64,000 nt of DNA from Gemmatimonadota bacterium. GTDB lineage: Bacteria > Gemmatimonadota > Gemmatimonadetes > Gemmatimonadales > Gemmatimonadaceae. Positions 48,624 through 57,468 of this stretch are shown piece after piece (position 1 is the first letter of the stretch; the number at the start of each line of letters is the position of its first letter). The position numbers and the translations under genes were made by a program. The notes under the pieces are model-generated. The model was not told the origin of the DNA. It saw only the letters and a program-made list of their open reading frames with translations, and made no database searches. Location: positions 1-64,000 of the forward strand of contig JADJNZ010000007.1 in the NCBI GenBank assembly GCA_016714015.1, in the 5' to 3' direction.

Positions 48624-50516
48624 ATGAGCCTCCTCGATCGCATCCAGGGCCCGCCGGACCTCCGGACCCTCACGCCCGCCGAGCGCACGCAGCTCGCCCA
48701 GGAGGTGCGCGATTTCCTCATCTCGACCTGTTCGGTCACGGGCGGCCACATCGGGGCCGGCCTTGGCGTCGTGGAGCTGACGATCGCCCTCCACACCGCG
48801 TTCGAGACGCCGCGTGACCAGCTCGTGTGGGATGTCGGTCACCAGGGGTATCCGCACAAGGTGCTCACCGGCCGCAAGGACCGGATGCACACGCTGCGGC
48901 AGGAGGGGGGCATCTCGGGCTTCCTCAAGCGGACCGAGAGCGAGTACGACACGTTCGGCGCCGGGCATGCGGCGACGTCGATCTCCGCCGCGCTCGGGAT
49001 CGCCGCGGGGCGCGACCTGAACGGCGAGGACTTCAGCGTCGCGGCGATCATCGGCGACGGCTCGCTCGGGTCGGGGCTCGCCTACGAGGCCCTGAACAAC
49101 GCGGGGGCGTCGGAGCGCGACTTCATCGTCGTGCTCAACGACAACGAGATGTCGATCGCGCCGAACGTGGGCGCCATGCACAAGTACCTCACGTCGGTGC
49201 AGCGCAACCCGATCTACAACCGGCTGCGCGGCGCGATCGGCGACTGGGCCGACCATGCGACGGGGCTGTTCAAGGACGCGGGCACGCTCGTGCGGAAGTG
49301 GGAGGAGTCGGTGAAGGCCTTCCTCACGCCGGGCGTGCTCTTCGAGGAGCTCGGCTTCCGCTACTTCGGGCCGATCGACGGGCACGACATGGAGCAGATG
49401 ATCGAGACCTTCAAGGCGATGCGCGAGTTCAAGGGCCCGCGCCTCGTGCACGTGATCACGCAGAAGGGGCGCGGCTTCCCGGCGGGCGAGCATGGCGAGA
49501 AGTGGCATGCGCTCCCCCCGGGGCACGACCCGGCCACCGGCAAGCAGCTCAAGGTCTCGACGGCCAACCCGAACTACACCGCCGTCTTCGGCAAGGCGCT
49601 CGCCGAGCTCATGGAGGAATTCCCCAAGGCGGTCGCGATCACCGCGGCGATGCCGAGCGGGACGGGCACGGCGGTGATCGCCAAACAGCATCCGGCGCGC
49701 TTCTACGATGTCGGGATCGCCGAGGGACACGGCGTGACGTTCGCGGCGGGACTGGCGACGCAGGGCGCGAAGCCGGTCGTCGCGATCTACTCGACGTTCC
49801 TGCAGCGCGGCTACGACAACATCGTGCACGATGTGGCGATCCAGTCGCTGCCGGTCATCTTCGCGATGGACCGCGCCGGGCTCGTGGGCGAGGATGGCGA
49901 GACGCACGCGGGGCTCTACGACATCGCGTACATGCTCGCGGTGCCGAACATGGTCGTGACCGCGCCGAAGGATGGCGCCGAGCTCGTCGGGCTCCTGCGC
50001 ACGGCGCTCGCGCACGAGAGCGGGCCCTTCGCGTTCCGGTATCCGCGGGACGTGCCGCCGGACCTCGTGCCGCACGCGAAGGACGTGCCGGCGGTCCCGC
50101 CGGGCACGTGGGAGGTGCTGCGGCGGGGCGAGAAGGTCGCGATCCTCGCCGTGGGCACGATGGTCGGCGAGTCGCTCAAGGCGGCCGATGCCCTCGCCGC
50201 CGAGGGGCTGCCGGTGACCGTGGTGAACTGCCGATACCTCAAGCCCTACGACGCGACGACGCTCACCGCGCTCCTGGCGACGCATCAGCAGCTGCTGGTC
50301 GTGGAGGAGGGGACGGTGGTGAACGGCTTCGGCGCGTACATGGCGTCGGTGGTCGCGGCGCACGATCCCTCGGTGCGGGTGCACGCGCTCGGCGTCCCGG
50401 ACCAGATCGTGTACGCGGCCTCGCGTCCGCGGCAGCTCGCGCTCTGCGGCATCGATGCGGCGGGGGTCGCCGCGCGGGTGCGCGCGTTGCACGAGACCGA
50501 GGCGTTGGCCGGGTGA
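48624..50516 (+). CDS. dxs: 1-deoxy-D-xylulose-5-phosphate synthase
   Basis: 630 residues. VTGGHIGAGLGVVELTIALH, VWDVGHQGYPHKVLTGR, GDGSLGSGLAYEALNNAG (ThDP motif), NDNEMSIAPNVGAM, then the transketolase-like middle (DVGIAEGHGVTFAAGLATQG; DRAGLVGEDGETHAGLYD) and C-terminal domain. First MEP-pathway step from pyruvate and GAP. Conserved residues appear intact. 96 nt after ispA; stop overlaps nadK (GTGA). Confidence 0.95.
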   Translation: MSLLDRIQGPPDLRTLTPAERTQLAQEVRDFLISTCSVTGGHIGAGLGVVELTIALHTAFETPRDQLVWDVGHQGYPHKVLTGRKDRMHTLRQEGGISGFLKRTESEYDTFGAGHAATSISAALGIAAGRDLNGEDFSVAAIIGDGSLGSGLAYEALNNAGASERDFIVVLNDNEMSIAPNVGAMHKYLTSVQRNPIYNRLRGAIGDWADHATGLFKDAGTLVRKWEESVKAFLTPGVLFEELGFRYFGPIDGHDMEQMIETFKAMREFKGPRLVHVITQKGRGFPAGEHGEKWHALPPGHDPATGKQLKVSTANPNYTAVFGKALAELMEEFPKAVAITAAMPSGTGTAVIAKQHPARFYDVGIAEGHGVTFAAGLATQGAKPVVAIYSTFLQRGYDNIVHDVAIQSLPVIFAMDRAGLVGEDGETHAGLYDIAYMLAVPNMVVTAPKDGAELVGLLRTALAHESGPFAFRYPRDVPPDLVPHAKDVPAVPPGTWEVLRRGEKVAILAVGTMVGESLKAADALAAEGLPVTVVNCRYLKPYDATTLTALLATHQQLLVVEEGTVVNGFGAYMASVVAAHDPSVRVHALGVPDQIVYAASRPRQLALCGIDAAGVAARVRALHETEALAG

Positions 50517-51379
50517 CCACCCGGCTGGGGGTCGTCGGGCACGACGGGTACGACGGCCTCTCGGAGGTCCTCGCGCTGCTCAAGCGCGAAGCCCCCGCGC
50601 ACGGTTATTCGCTGCGCTTCGAGGAGGCGCTGCTCCAGGGTGCCGGGAGCGACCAGAAGCTCTCGCGGCCCGACCAGGTCGACGCGCTCATCGCGCTCGG
50701 CGGCGATGGCACGCTGCTGCGCGCCGCCCGGTTCCTCGGCGGACTCCGGGTCCCCGTGTTCGGCGTGAACCTCGGGAAGCTCGGGTTCCTGACCGCCTGC
50801 GGGCACGAGGAGTTCCCGGACGCGTTCGCGTCGTTCGCGCGCGGCGACTTCACCGTCGAGACGCGCATGGTGCTCGAGGCGGCGACCTACGGCGAGGGCG
50901 GGGTGCTCGGCGTCCGGCTGCGCGCGCTCAACGACGTGGTGGTGCACAAGGGCGGCTTCGCGCGCGTGCTGCGGCTCCGGGTGCGCGCGGATGACGAGCT
51001 CGTCAGCGCGTTCGCGGCGGATGGGCTCGTGGTCTCCACGCCGACCGGCTCGACCGCCTACTCGCTCTCGGCGGCGGGCCCGATCGTGGTGCCGACCTTC
51101 GACGCGATGATCGTCACGCCGGTCGCCCCGCACACGCTCGCCCTGCGCCCGACGATCCTGCCGCCCGAGACGGTGCTGCGCGTCGAGGCCGACGACGCCC
51201 CCGAGGAGGTGCTCGTCACGGCCGACGGTCAGGTGGGCACGTCGCTCGCGCCGGGGCAGCATCTCGTCGTGCGTCGCGCGGCCGACCCCGTGCATCTCGT
51301 GCGCTTCGCGGGCACGAGCTTCTTCTCCCGGCTCCGGCGGAAGTTGCACTGGGGCGGGCTCGACGAGCGCGATCGATGA
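50513..51379 (+). CDS. nadK: NAD kinase
   Basis: 288 residues from GTG 50513. IALGGDGTLLRAARFL is the GGDGT motif, FGVNLGKLGFLTA and LNDVVVHKGGFARVL follow, and DGLVVSTPTGSTAYSLSAAGPIV is the second signature. It makes NADP+ from NAD+ and ATP, needed by DXR, Asd and FolD. Overlaps dxs by 4 nt; a short gap of about 67 nt precedes recN. Confidence 0.95.
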   Translation: MTTRLGVVGHDGYDGLSEVLALLKREAPAHGYSLRFEEALLQGAGSDQKLSRPDQVDALIALGGDGTLLRAARFLGGLRVPVFGVNLGKLGFLTACGHEEFPDAFASFARGDFTVETRMVLEAATYGEGGVLGVRLRALNDVVVHKGGFARVLRLRVRADDELVSAFAADGLVVSTPTGSTAYSLSAAGPIVVPTFDAMIVTPVAPHTLALRPTILPPETVLRVEADDAPEEVLVTADGQVGTSLAPGQHLVVRRAADPVHLVRFAGTSFFSRLRRKLHWGGLDERDR

Positions 51380-51446
51380 AGCATCGCGCGCCCGAGCGCG
51401 GCATTCGGGTGGCGCACCCGGCCCCGACCCGGCGAGCTTGAGGGTC

Positions 51447-53177
51447 ATGCTCACCGAGCTCCGCATCCGGAACCTGGCGATCATCGACGCGGTCACGCTC
51501 CCGCTGTCGAGCGGCTTCAACGTGCTCAGCGGCGAGACCGGGGCCGGCAAGTCGATCATCGTCGGCGCGCTGGGCCTGCTCATCGGCGAGCGCGCGTCGA
51601 GCGACCTCGTGCGCACCGGGGCGGACAAGGCGACCGTCGAAGGGGTGTTCGACGTGAGCGATCGCCGCGACCTGCTCGATGACCTCGATGCGCGCGGGAT
51701 CGAGAGCGATGGCACGCTCGTGCTCAAGCGCGAGGTGCCGGCCGGGGCGGGGGGACGCGCACGCGCGTGGGTGAACGGATCGCCCGTGACCGCGAGCCTG
51801 CTCGCGGAGATCGGTCGCGCGCTCGTGAACGTGCACGGGCAGCATGAGGCGCAGGCGCTGCTGGAGCCCGAGGCGCAGCTGCGTATCCTCGATGCGTTCG
51901 GGGACGCCGCGTCTGAGCGCGCGGCGGTGGCCGAGGCGCACGGACGGTTGGTGGAGGCGCGCGACGCGATCGCCGCCCTGCGCGCGCGGCGGGACGAGGC
52001 GGCGAAGCGCGCCGATTGGCTCGCGCACGTCGCCAAGGAGATCGGCGACGCGAAGCTCAAGGACGGCGAGGATGCGCGCCTCGACGAGGAGGCGCGCCGG
52101 CTCACGCACGCCGAGGAGATCGAGGGCCTCGTCCGTGAGGTCACCGATGCGCTCGACGGCGCCGACGAGGCGGCGCTGCCCCGGCTCGGGCACCTGCAGA
52201 AGCCGCTCGCCGCGCTCCAGCGGATCGATCCGTCGACCGCGCGGCTGCAGGAGCTCTACGATGCGGCGTACTACGCGCTCGAGGAGCTGTCCCGCGAGGC
52301 GCAGGCGTACGCGGACGGGATCGAACGCGATCCCGCGCGGCTCGACGAGGTCGAACGGCGCCGCGACCAGATCTTCCGGCTCGCGAAGAAGTACGGCGGC
52401 AGCATCGAGGCGGTCATCGAGACGGGGCGTTCGGCGCGCGCGGAGCTCGACCTGCTCGACACGGCCGGGCTCGACCTGCGCGGGCTCGAGACGCGGGTCT
52501 CCGATGCGGAGGCCGCGTTCGCCGGCGCCGCGGCGAAGCTCAGCGCGAAGCGGCGGAAGGCGGGCGCCGCCCTCGCCAAGGCCGTCGAAGCCCGGCTCCC
52601 CGACCTCGGGATGCCCGACGGCCACTTCCTCGTGGAACTCACCCCGCGCGGCGAGGCGTCACCGCAGGGGGCCGAGGAGGTCGAGTTCCGCGTGGCCCTC
52701 AACCTCGGGCACGAGGCGCGCCCGCTCGCGCGCGTGGCGTCCGGCGGCGAACTCGCGCGCGTGATGCTCGCGCTGAAGACCATCCTCGCGCGCCTCGACG
52801 GCGTGCCGACGCTCATCTTCGACGAGGTCGATGCGGGGATCGGTGGCCGGACCGGGCTCATGGTCGGCGACGCGATGCGCGATGTCGCGTCGCATCACCA
52901 GGTCTTCGCCATCACGCACCTCCCGCAGATCGCGGCGCGTGCGCACCATCACATCATCGTGCAGAAGGCGGCGAAGGGCGGCGTGACGACGTCCGACGTG
53001 CGCGTGGTGGATGGCGAGGCGCGCGTGGACGAGATCGCGCGGATGCTCGGCGGCGACGCGGAGAGCGAGACGAGCCGCGACCACGCCCGTGAGCTGCTCG
53101 CGCAGGCACGCGAGGCCGGGAAGCAGGCCGCGCGCCCGGCCGCGGCGCCTGCTCAGCGCGCGCGGAAGCGCGTGTAG
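51447..53177 (+). CDS. recN: DNA repair protein RecN
   Basis: 576 residues. SMC-like ATPase with MLTELRIRNLAIID, Walker A SGETGAGKSIIVGAL, VNVHGQHEAQALLEP, central coiled coil, signature ASGGELARVMLALK and Walker B PTLIFDEVDAGIGGRTG. Acts in double-strand break repair. ATG 51447 is preferred to TTG 51438. Its 3' end overlaps the convergent outer-membrane gene by 25 nt. Confidence 0.94.
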   Translation: MLTELRIRNLAIIDAVTLPLSSGFNVLSGETGAGKSIIVGALGLLIGERASSDLVRTGADKATVEGVFDVSDRRDLLDDLDARGIESDGTLVLKREVPAGAGGRARAWVNGSPVTASLLAEIGRALVNVHGQHEAQALLEPEAQLRILDAFGDAASERAAVAEAHGRLVEARDAIAALRARRDEAAKRADWLAHVAKEIGDAKLKDGEDARLDEEARRLTHAEEIEGLVREVTDALDGADEAALPRLGHLQKPLAALQRIDPSTARLQELYDAAYYALEELSREAQAYADGIERDPARLDEVERRRDQIFRLAKKYGGSIEAVIETGRSARAELDLLDTAGLDLRGLETRVSDAEAAFAGAAAKLSAKRRKAGAALAKAVEARLPDLGMPDGHFLVELTPRGEASPQGAEEVEFRVALNLGHEARPLARVASGGELARVMLALKTILARLDGVPTLIFDEVDAGIGGRTGLMVGDAMRDVASHHQVFAITHLPQIAARAHHHIIVQKAAKGGVTTSDVRVVDGEARVDEIARMLGGDAESETSRDHARELLAQAREAGKQAARPAAAPAQRARKRV

Positions 53178-54838
53178 TAGCGGATCATCAGGCGATCCTC
53201 CCACTGCTTCGGCACCACGCCCGCTCCGCTCGCGACCGACTGCTGGTGGAGATACGTGATCTCGAAGTGCAGGCCGGCGATGCCACGCGCCCGCGCCGCG
53301 AGCGTCGAGTAGGTGGCCGAGAGCCCCACCCGCTGCTCCTCCGCCTCGCTGCGCGCATCGAGCGCGGCGCCGTCGGCGAGGACGTCGGTCCCGACGATCG
53401 CGATGACCGGGACGTTCACGTCATGCGTGTCGGCGGACTTGTGCCGCCAGCGCCACTGGCCGCCCAGGGCGATGTAGTCGTTGAGCTGCCAGCGCGGTGA
53501 GAGCTCGACGTCGAGCTGCCCCCCGGGCGTGACCGGCACCACCATCTCGCGCTGCCACTCGAGCCACTCGTTGTCCGTGCTGCTCGGCACGCGCATCCGG
53601 AAGTCCTTCGCGAACGCCTTGGTGTACCCGATCGCCACCGTCGCCCAGAGCCGGTCGTGCGGCACCACGTCGGTGATCGATCGCACGGAGATCGCCGAGG
53701 TGCCGGACCCGGTACCCTGGTCGAGGAAGGCCTCGGGGCGCTCGCGATAGCTCGTGCCGATGCGCGCCTCGAGCGCGATCGCCTGCCGCCATCCCCGCGC
53801 CCCCGGCGCGAAGCGCGAGGTGCCGCGCGCGAGGAAGCTGTCGTGCACGCGGATGAGCGCGCCCAGGTGCACGTCGCCGATCTGCGTGAGGGAGGCATCG
53901 TTGAGCGCACGCGCGCCGAAGCCGTCCGTGGAGTCGCGCACGAGGCGGTCGAGGTCGGCGGCGGCGAGCGGCACCTGGGCCCCGAGGGGCAGGCCGGTGG
54001 TGCTCGTCACGCTGGTGATACCATAGCGTTCGAGCGCCGTGCGGATCGAGTCCGCGCGCGCCTGCAGCGCCGCCTCCGTCGACGAACCGGCGAACGGGAC
54101 GTAGCGCGCGCCGCGAAGCGCACCGTTGCCGTAGAGCTGCGCGAGTCGCACCGAGAAGATCGACGTCGTGGTCGACAACGCCGTGACCGCGCCCGCCTCG
54201 GCGAGCAGGGTCGGGCACTCGGGGAAGGCGCCCGCATCGCCCTGGCACGCGGTGAGGCGCGCGGCGAGGGACTGCGCGGCGGTGCCGTACGTGCCGATCG
54301 TCGCGGCGTTCTGCGCGGCCACGCCCGTGCCATCGAAGATGGGGTTGAGGCCGAGCGTCGCCCGCCCGCTATCGGTGCGGATGCGGAACTGCGCTTCGGC
54401 CTTCGTGCGCACGAGCGTGGCACGCGCGCTCAGCGTGAGCCAATCCGCGACGCCGTACTCGATGGCGAGCGGTGTCACGAAGGCGCGCTGGCGCGCGTCG
54501 AGGCGCGTGGACCCGAGCGACGCGCCGAAGTCCGCGATGCCCAGGCCGCGGACGAGTTGCTCGACCGGGGCGAGCATCGAGAACTGCAACGGGCCGAACG
54601 CGTCGGTGGTGACGGAGCCGCCGAGTCCTTCGAGCGCGCCGTCGCGCCAGCGGTCGCGCTGCACCGTGGATTCCCCGCCGATGCCCACGCGGAAGGCGCC
54701 GCGGGGCAGCGTGACGGCGTCACTTCCGCCGCCGAGGATGCGTTGCGCCTCGGCCGCGCGCGGCCGCAGCCAGAGGCCGGCGCCGAGGACGAGCGCCAGG
54801 GTGGTCCGGCGGTACAAGAGGCCTGAGCGGACGAACAC
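53153..54838 (-). CDS. Outer-membrane beta-barrel protein of unknown function
   Basis: 561 residues with an N-terminal signal peptide (RRTTLALVLGAGLWLRPRAAEA, cleavage after AEA). The body alternates hydrophobic and polar residues typical of barrel strands (DWLTLSARATLVRTKAEAQFRI; QLDVELSPRWQLNDYIALGGQWRWRH; GIAGLHFEITYLHQQSV) and ends in an aromatic-containing last strand RLMIRYYTRFRAR. A central insert with a Cys pair (ACQGDAGAFPECP) may be periplasmic. GTG start. No family recognised; an OM channel or transporter of the FadL/phenol-MetA style is one possibility. Confidence 0.78.
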   Translation of the reverse strand: MFVRSGLLYRRTTLALVLGAGLWLRPRAAEAQRILGGGSDAVTLPRGAFRVGIGGESTVQRDRWRDGALEGLGGSVTTDAFGPLQFSMLAPVEQLVRGLGIADFGASLGSTRLDARQRAFVTPLAIEYGVADWLTLSARATLVRTKAEAQFRIRTDSGRATLGLNPIFDGTGVAAQNAATIGTYGTAAQSLAARLTACQGDAGAFPECPTLLAEAGAVTALSTTTSIFSVRLAQLYGNGALRGARYVPFAGSSTEAALQARADSIRTALERYGITSVTSTTGLPLGAQVPLAAADLDRLVRDSTDGFGARALNDASLTQIGDVHLGALIRVHDSFLARGTSRFAPGARGWRQAIALEARIGTSYRERPEAFLDQGTGSGTSAISVRSITDVVPHDRLWATVAIGYTKAFAKDFRMRVPSSTDNEWLEWQREMVVPVTPGGQLDVELSPRWQLNDYIALGGQWRWRHKSADTHDVNVPVIAIVGTDVLADGAALDARSEAEEQRVGLSATYSTLAARARGIAGLHFEITYLHQQSVASGAGVVPKQWEDRLMIRYYTRFRAR

Positions 54839-54884
54839 GAGTGCGAAGCGGGCGGAAGGGGGCGCGTGGGCGGGAGCGGTCGGC

Positions 54885-54890
54885 TAGTTT
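54885..54890 (+). promoter_or_regulatory. -10 box (TAGTTT) of the glycosidase-fold gene
   Basis: TAGTTT in the 77-nt divergent gap. Predicted start near 54897 gives an 18-19-nt leader with AAGG about 7 nt before GTG 54916. Confidence 0.4.
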
Positions 54891-54915
54891 AGCGTCGTAC
54901 CCCGCTCAAGGTAAC

Positions 54916-56718
54916 GTGACACCCACCGAATCCCTGCCACTCCCCGTGGCCCCGCTCCCGACGCTTCCCTGGCAGCTCACCGGCAATCACTGGTTGGCGC
55001 TGCCGTGCATCCACCCCGCGGACGGCGCGATCCACGCGGTGAGCCTCCTCCATCGGGGTGCCCGGGCCGCCGTGGAGTTCGCGGGCGATGCCAGCTTCCT
55101 CGAGGGATCGGGGGCCGCCCTCGCGCGGCCGACGGTGTCGATCGACGGGACCCCGGTGGCGCTCGCGCGCGGCGGGATGGCCTGGGAGCGGGCACTCCAG
55201 TGGCTCCCTACGTTCACCAGCCAGGCGGGGGACGTCGTGATCCGCGGGACCGTCTTCGCGCCGTTCGGCCAGGACGCCGATGTCGCGGGGGCCGTGTACG
55301 CGTTGGCGTTCGAGAATCGCGGCAACACCCCGCGCACGATCGCGGTCGGACTCGAAGGCACGCTCGGTCACCGTCAACTCCGCGTGCGGACGCCGCGGCC
55401 GGCCGAGGATGCGCACCGGGTCACGCGGAACGGTGAGGTGGTCCTGCTCGACGGAACGGCGGCGCCGGGACTCGCCGCGCTCGCCGTGGCGACGGATGCG
55501 GCGGCCACGGTGCGGATCTCCGAGGGCGCGAGCCCCGGCTACGCGATCGCACGCACGCTCACGGTCGCCGCAGGCGAGCGCGGCGAGGTCGCCTTCTACC
55601 TCGCGGCCGGCCCCGAACGCGATGGCGCCGAGGCGACGGTGGGGGTGATGCGGCGCCGCGGGTGGCGCACCCTCCTGCAGGCCACGCGCGAGTCCTTGCG
55701 CGCCTTGGAGCAGGGGACGGGGCATGAGTCGCTCGACGCGCTGATCAACCGCAACCTGCTGTTCGCGTACTTCTACTCGGTGGGCCGCGCGCTCGATGAC
55801 GCGCACTACTATCTCGTGCGGAGCCGGGCACCCTGGTGCGCCTGGGGCGTGACGGTGCGGGACTGGGAAGCGCTCGCGTGGACGGTCCCGGCGGTGCAGC
55901 TCGCCGACCCGACGCTCGCGCGGGAGCTGATCCTCCGCGCGTGCGAGATCCACGGCTACGCGCCGGGGCGCGGCGTGCACTATCTCGACGGGACCCTCTT
56001 CGAGCCGGGCTTCACGCTCGAGGGGGCGTCGTCGTACGCGATCGCGACGGAGCGCTACATCCGCGAGACCGGCGACGACCAGATCGTCGAGGAACCGATC
56101 CTCGCGGACACGCTCTACGTCTCGCACGACGAATTGCTGGCGCGGCGGGAGGCGGATCATCCGCTGTATCGCACCGAGGTCACGCTCGACCGCCAGCCGG
56201 CGGCGTTCCCCGTCACGCTCCACGGCAACGCGGTCGTCGCCTTCGCGCTCGATGCGCTGGGCAAGACGCTCGACGAGGACGCGGCCAAGGACGTGCAGGA
56301 CCCTCAGGCCGTGCGGGCCGCGCTGCGGCGCCACTTCGCCTCGGGCACGGACAACAAGGCGACGTACGTCGCGGCGATCGACCTGCGCGGCGGAAAGGCG
56401 CTCGAGGACGATCCGGTGGGATCCGCCCTCTGGCTCCCGCTCTGGGAGGCGGTCGATCGGAACGACTCGTTCTATCGGCGCACGGCCAAGCGCATCGGCA
56501 GTTCGGACCGCCTCGCCGTGCAGATCGCCCGGCTCTTCGGGCCGGAGGGGAGCGACGTGCTCGAGTGGCTGCGGCGTGCCCCGCTCGGGAACGGGCTGGC
56601 GGCCGAGGTCGTCGATGCGGACGGCCGTGCGCTTTCTCACGGCGGCGACGCCGCGCTGAGCGGACTCCTCGCGTACTCCGCCTGGTACTGCGTGCACGCG
56701 TTGGGCGTGCGGCCGTAG
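54916..56718 (+). CDS. Putative six-hairpin glycosidase-fold protein
   Basis: 600 residues, no signal peptide. N-terminal beta-sandwich-like half (AVSLLHRGARAAVEFAGDASFLEG; GAVYALAFENRGNTPRTIAVGLEGTLGHRQLRVRTPRP), then a helical half with SRAPWCAWGVTVRDWEALAWTVPAVQ, YLDGTLFEPGFTLEGASSYAIATERYIRETGD and SALWLPLWEAVDRND. A beta-domain followed by an alpha-toroid with Trp/Asp/Glu-rich loops is the layout of (alpha/alpha)6 glycoside hydrolases. No catalytic pair can be named with certainty, and a glucan or glycogen-debranching role is speculative. GTG start. Stand-alone gene. Confidence 0.7.
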   Translation: MTPTESLPLPVAPLPTLPWQLTGNHWLALPCIHPADGAIHAVSLLHRGARAAVEFAGDASFLEGSGAALARPTVSIDGTPVALARGGMAWERALQWLPTFTSQAGDVVIRGTVFAPFGQDADVAGAVYALAFENRGNTPRTIAVGLEGTLGHRQLRVRTPRPAEDAHRVTRNGEVVLLDGTAAPGLAALAVATDAAATVRISEGASPGYAIARTLTVAAGERGEVAFYLAAGPERDGAEATVGVMRRRGWRTLLQATRESLRALEQGTGHESLDALINRNLLFAYFYSVGRALDDAHYYLVRSRAPWCAWGVTVRDWEALAWTVPAVQLADPTLARELILRACEIHGYAPGRGVHYLDGTLFEPGFTLEGASSYAIATERYIRETGDDQIVEEPILADTLYVSHDELLARREADHPLYRTEVTLDRQPAAFPVTLHGNAVVAFALDALGKTLDEDAAKDVQDPQAVRAALRRHFASGTDNKATYVAAIDLRGGKALEDDPVGSALWLPLWEAVDRNDSFYRRTAKRIGSSDRLAVQIARLFGPEGSDVLEWLRRAPLGNGLAAEVVDADGRALSHGGDAALSGLLAYSAWYCVHALGVRP

Positions 56719-56733
56719 CGCGGGGAGCGCGGC

Positions 56734-57129
56734 TTACGGCCGCGCCAGCGTGTACCCGAGGAACGCCGCGGCGACGGTCAGCGTCAGGCTCAGCAACGCG
56801 TGCATCGCGGCGCGGGCCACCTGTCCACCCTGGAGCAGGGTGAGGTTCTCGGCGGCGAAGGTGGAGAAGGTCGTGAAGCCGCCGCAGATCCCGATCGCGA
56901 CGAAGGCGCGGAGTTGCGGCGAGGCCTCGGCGGAGGCGGACCAGCGCAGGAACCACCCGATGGCCAGCGACCCGAGCACATTGATCACGAGCGTGGCCCA
57001 CGGGAACTGGGCGAAGGCGGGGACCCGCCGCAGCGCCTCGCCGGCGCCGAACCGCAACGCCGACCCGATCGCCCCGCCGAGGGCGACCCAGAGGACGGTG
57101 GTGGGCGGGAAGGGGACGAGGGGATTCAC
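56734..57129 (-). CDS. crcB: Fluoride-specific ion channel Fluc/CrcB
   Basis: 131 residues with four hydrophobic segments. LWVALGGAIGSALRFGAGEALRR, WATLVINVLGSLAIGWFL (Asn of the pore) and GICGGFTTFSTFAAENL (Phe box and Na+ site) are the CrcB motifs. Exports fluoride as a dual-topology dimer. GTG 57129 lies only 2 nt after the 3' end of tRNA-Leu on the same strand, leaving no leader of its own. No fluoride riboswitch is present. Confidence 0.92.
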   Translation of the reverse strand: MNPLVPFPPTTVLWVALGGAIGSALRFGAGEALRRVPAFAQFPWATLVINVLGSLAIGWFLRWSASAEASPQLRAFVAIGICGGFTTFSTFAAENLTLLQGGQVARAAMHALLSLTLTVAAAFLGYTLARP

Positions 57130-57131
57130 AG

Positions 57132-57219
57132 TGCCGGGGGTGGGGATCGAACCCACATGGGAGTGTGACCTCCCCACGGATTTTAAGTCCGTTGCGTCTG
57201 CCAGTTTCGCCACCCCGGC
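57132..57219 (-). tRNA. tRNA-Leu (anticodon TAA)
   Basis: 88-nt minus-strand cloverleaf with a long variable arm (GGGAGGTCACACTCCC). Acceptor GCCGGGG/CCCCGGC, discriminator A, anticodon loop CTTAAAA (TAA), T-arm TTCGATC. CCA not encoded; the next bases CT lead directly into the crcB GTG. Confidence 0.95.
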
Positions 57220-57278
57220 GGGGGAAAGACGAACGGGAGCGGCGAGGCCGCTCCCGGGCGATTCCGTGGATCCGATCA

Positions 57279-57351
57279 GAGCGGGAAACGGGACTCGAAC
57301 CCGCGACCCCAACCTTGGCAAGGTTGTGCTCTACCAACTGAGCTATTCCCG
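57279..57351 (-). tRNA. tRNA-Gly (anticodon GCC)
   Basis: Minus-strand cloverleaf: acceptor GCGGGAA/TTCCCGC, anticodon stem CAACC/GGTTG with loop TTGCCAA (GCC), T-arm TTCGAGT, discriminator T, CCA not encoded. A TAACCT -10 candidate (57367-57362, minus) lies about 10 nt upstream, so tRNA-Gly, tRNA-Leu and crcB may share one transcript. Confidence 0.95.
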
Positions 57352-57455
57352 CGTGGACCGAAGGTTAGGGGAGGCCGTGCGCGGAGGCAAGCGGGCGGGG
57401 CGCCGCATGCCGACGGCGCCCGTTGGATACGGTACAGTCGTCCGCACCCAACGGC

Positions 57456-57461
57456 TATCTT
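57456..57461 (+). promoter_or_regulatory. -10 box (TATCTT) of the DAP/lysine operon, leaderless arrangement
   Basis: TATCTT ends 7 nt before ATG 57469. Only about 105 nt separate it from the divergent tRNA-Gly, with no room for a lysine riboswitch. Confidence 0.45.
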
Positions 57462-57468
57462 GGGACCC

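Noticed and set aside
57120..57279. Fluoride riboswitch upstream of crcB
   Set aside because: The space is occupied by tRNA-Leu; only 2 nt separate it from the start codon.
57352..57468. Lysine riboswitch ahead of the DAP operon
   Set aside because: Only about 115 nt to tRNA-Gly, and a -10 box 7 nt before the ATG leaves no leader.
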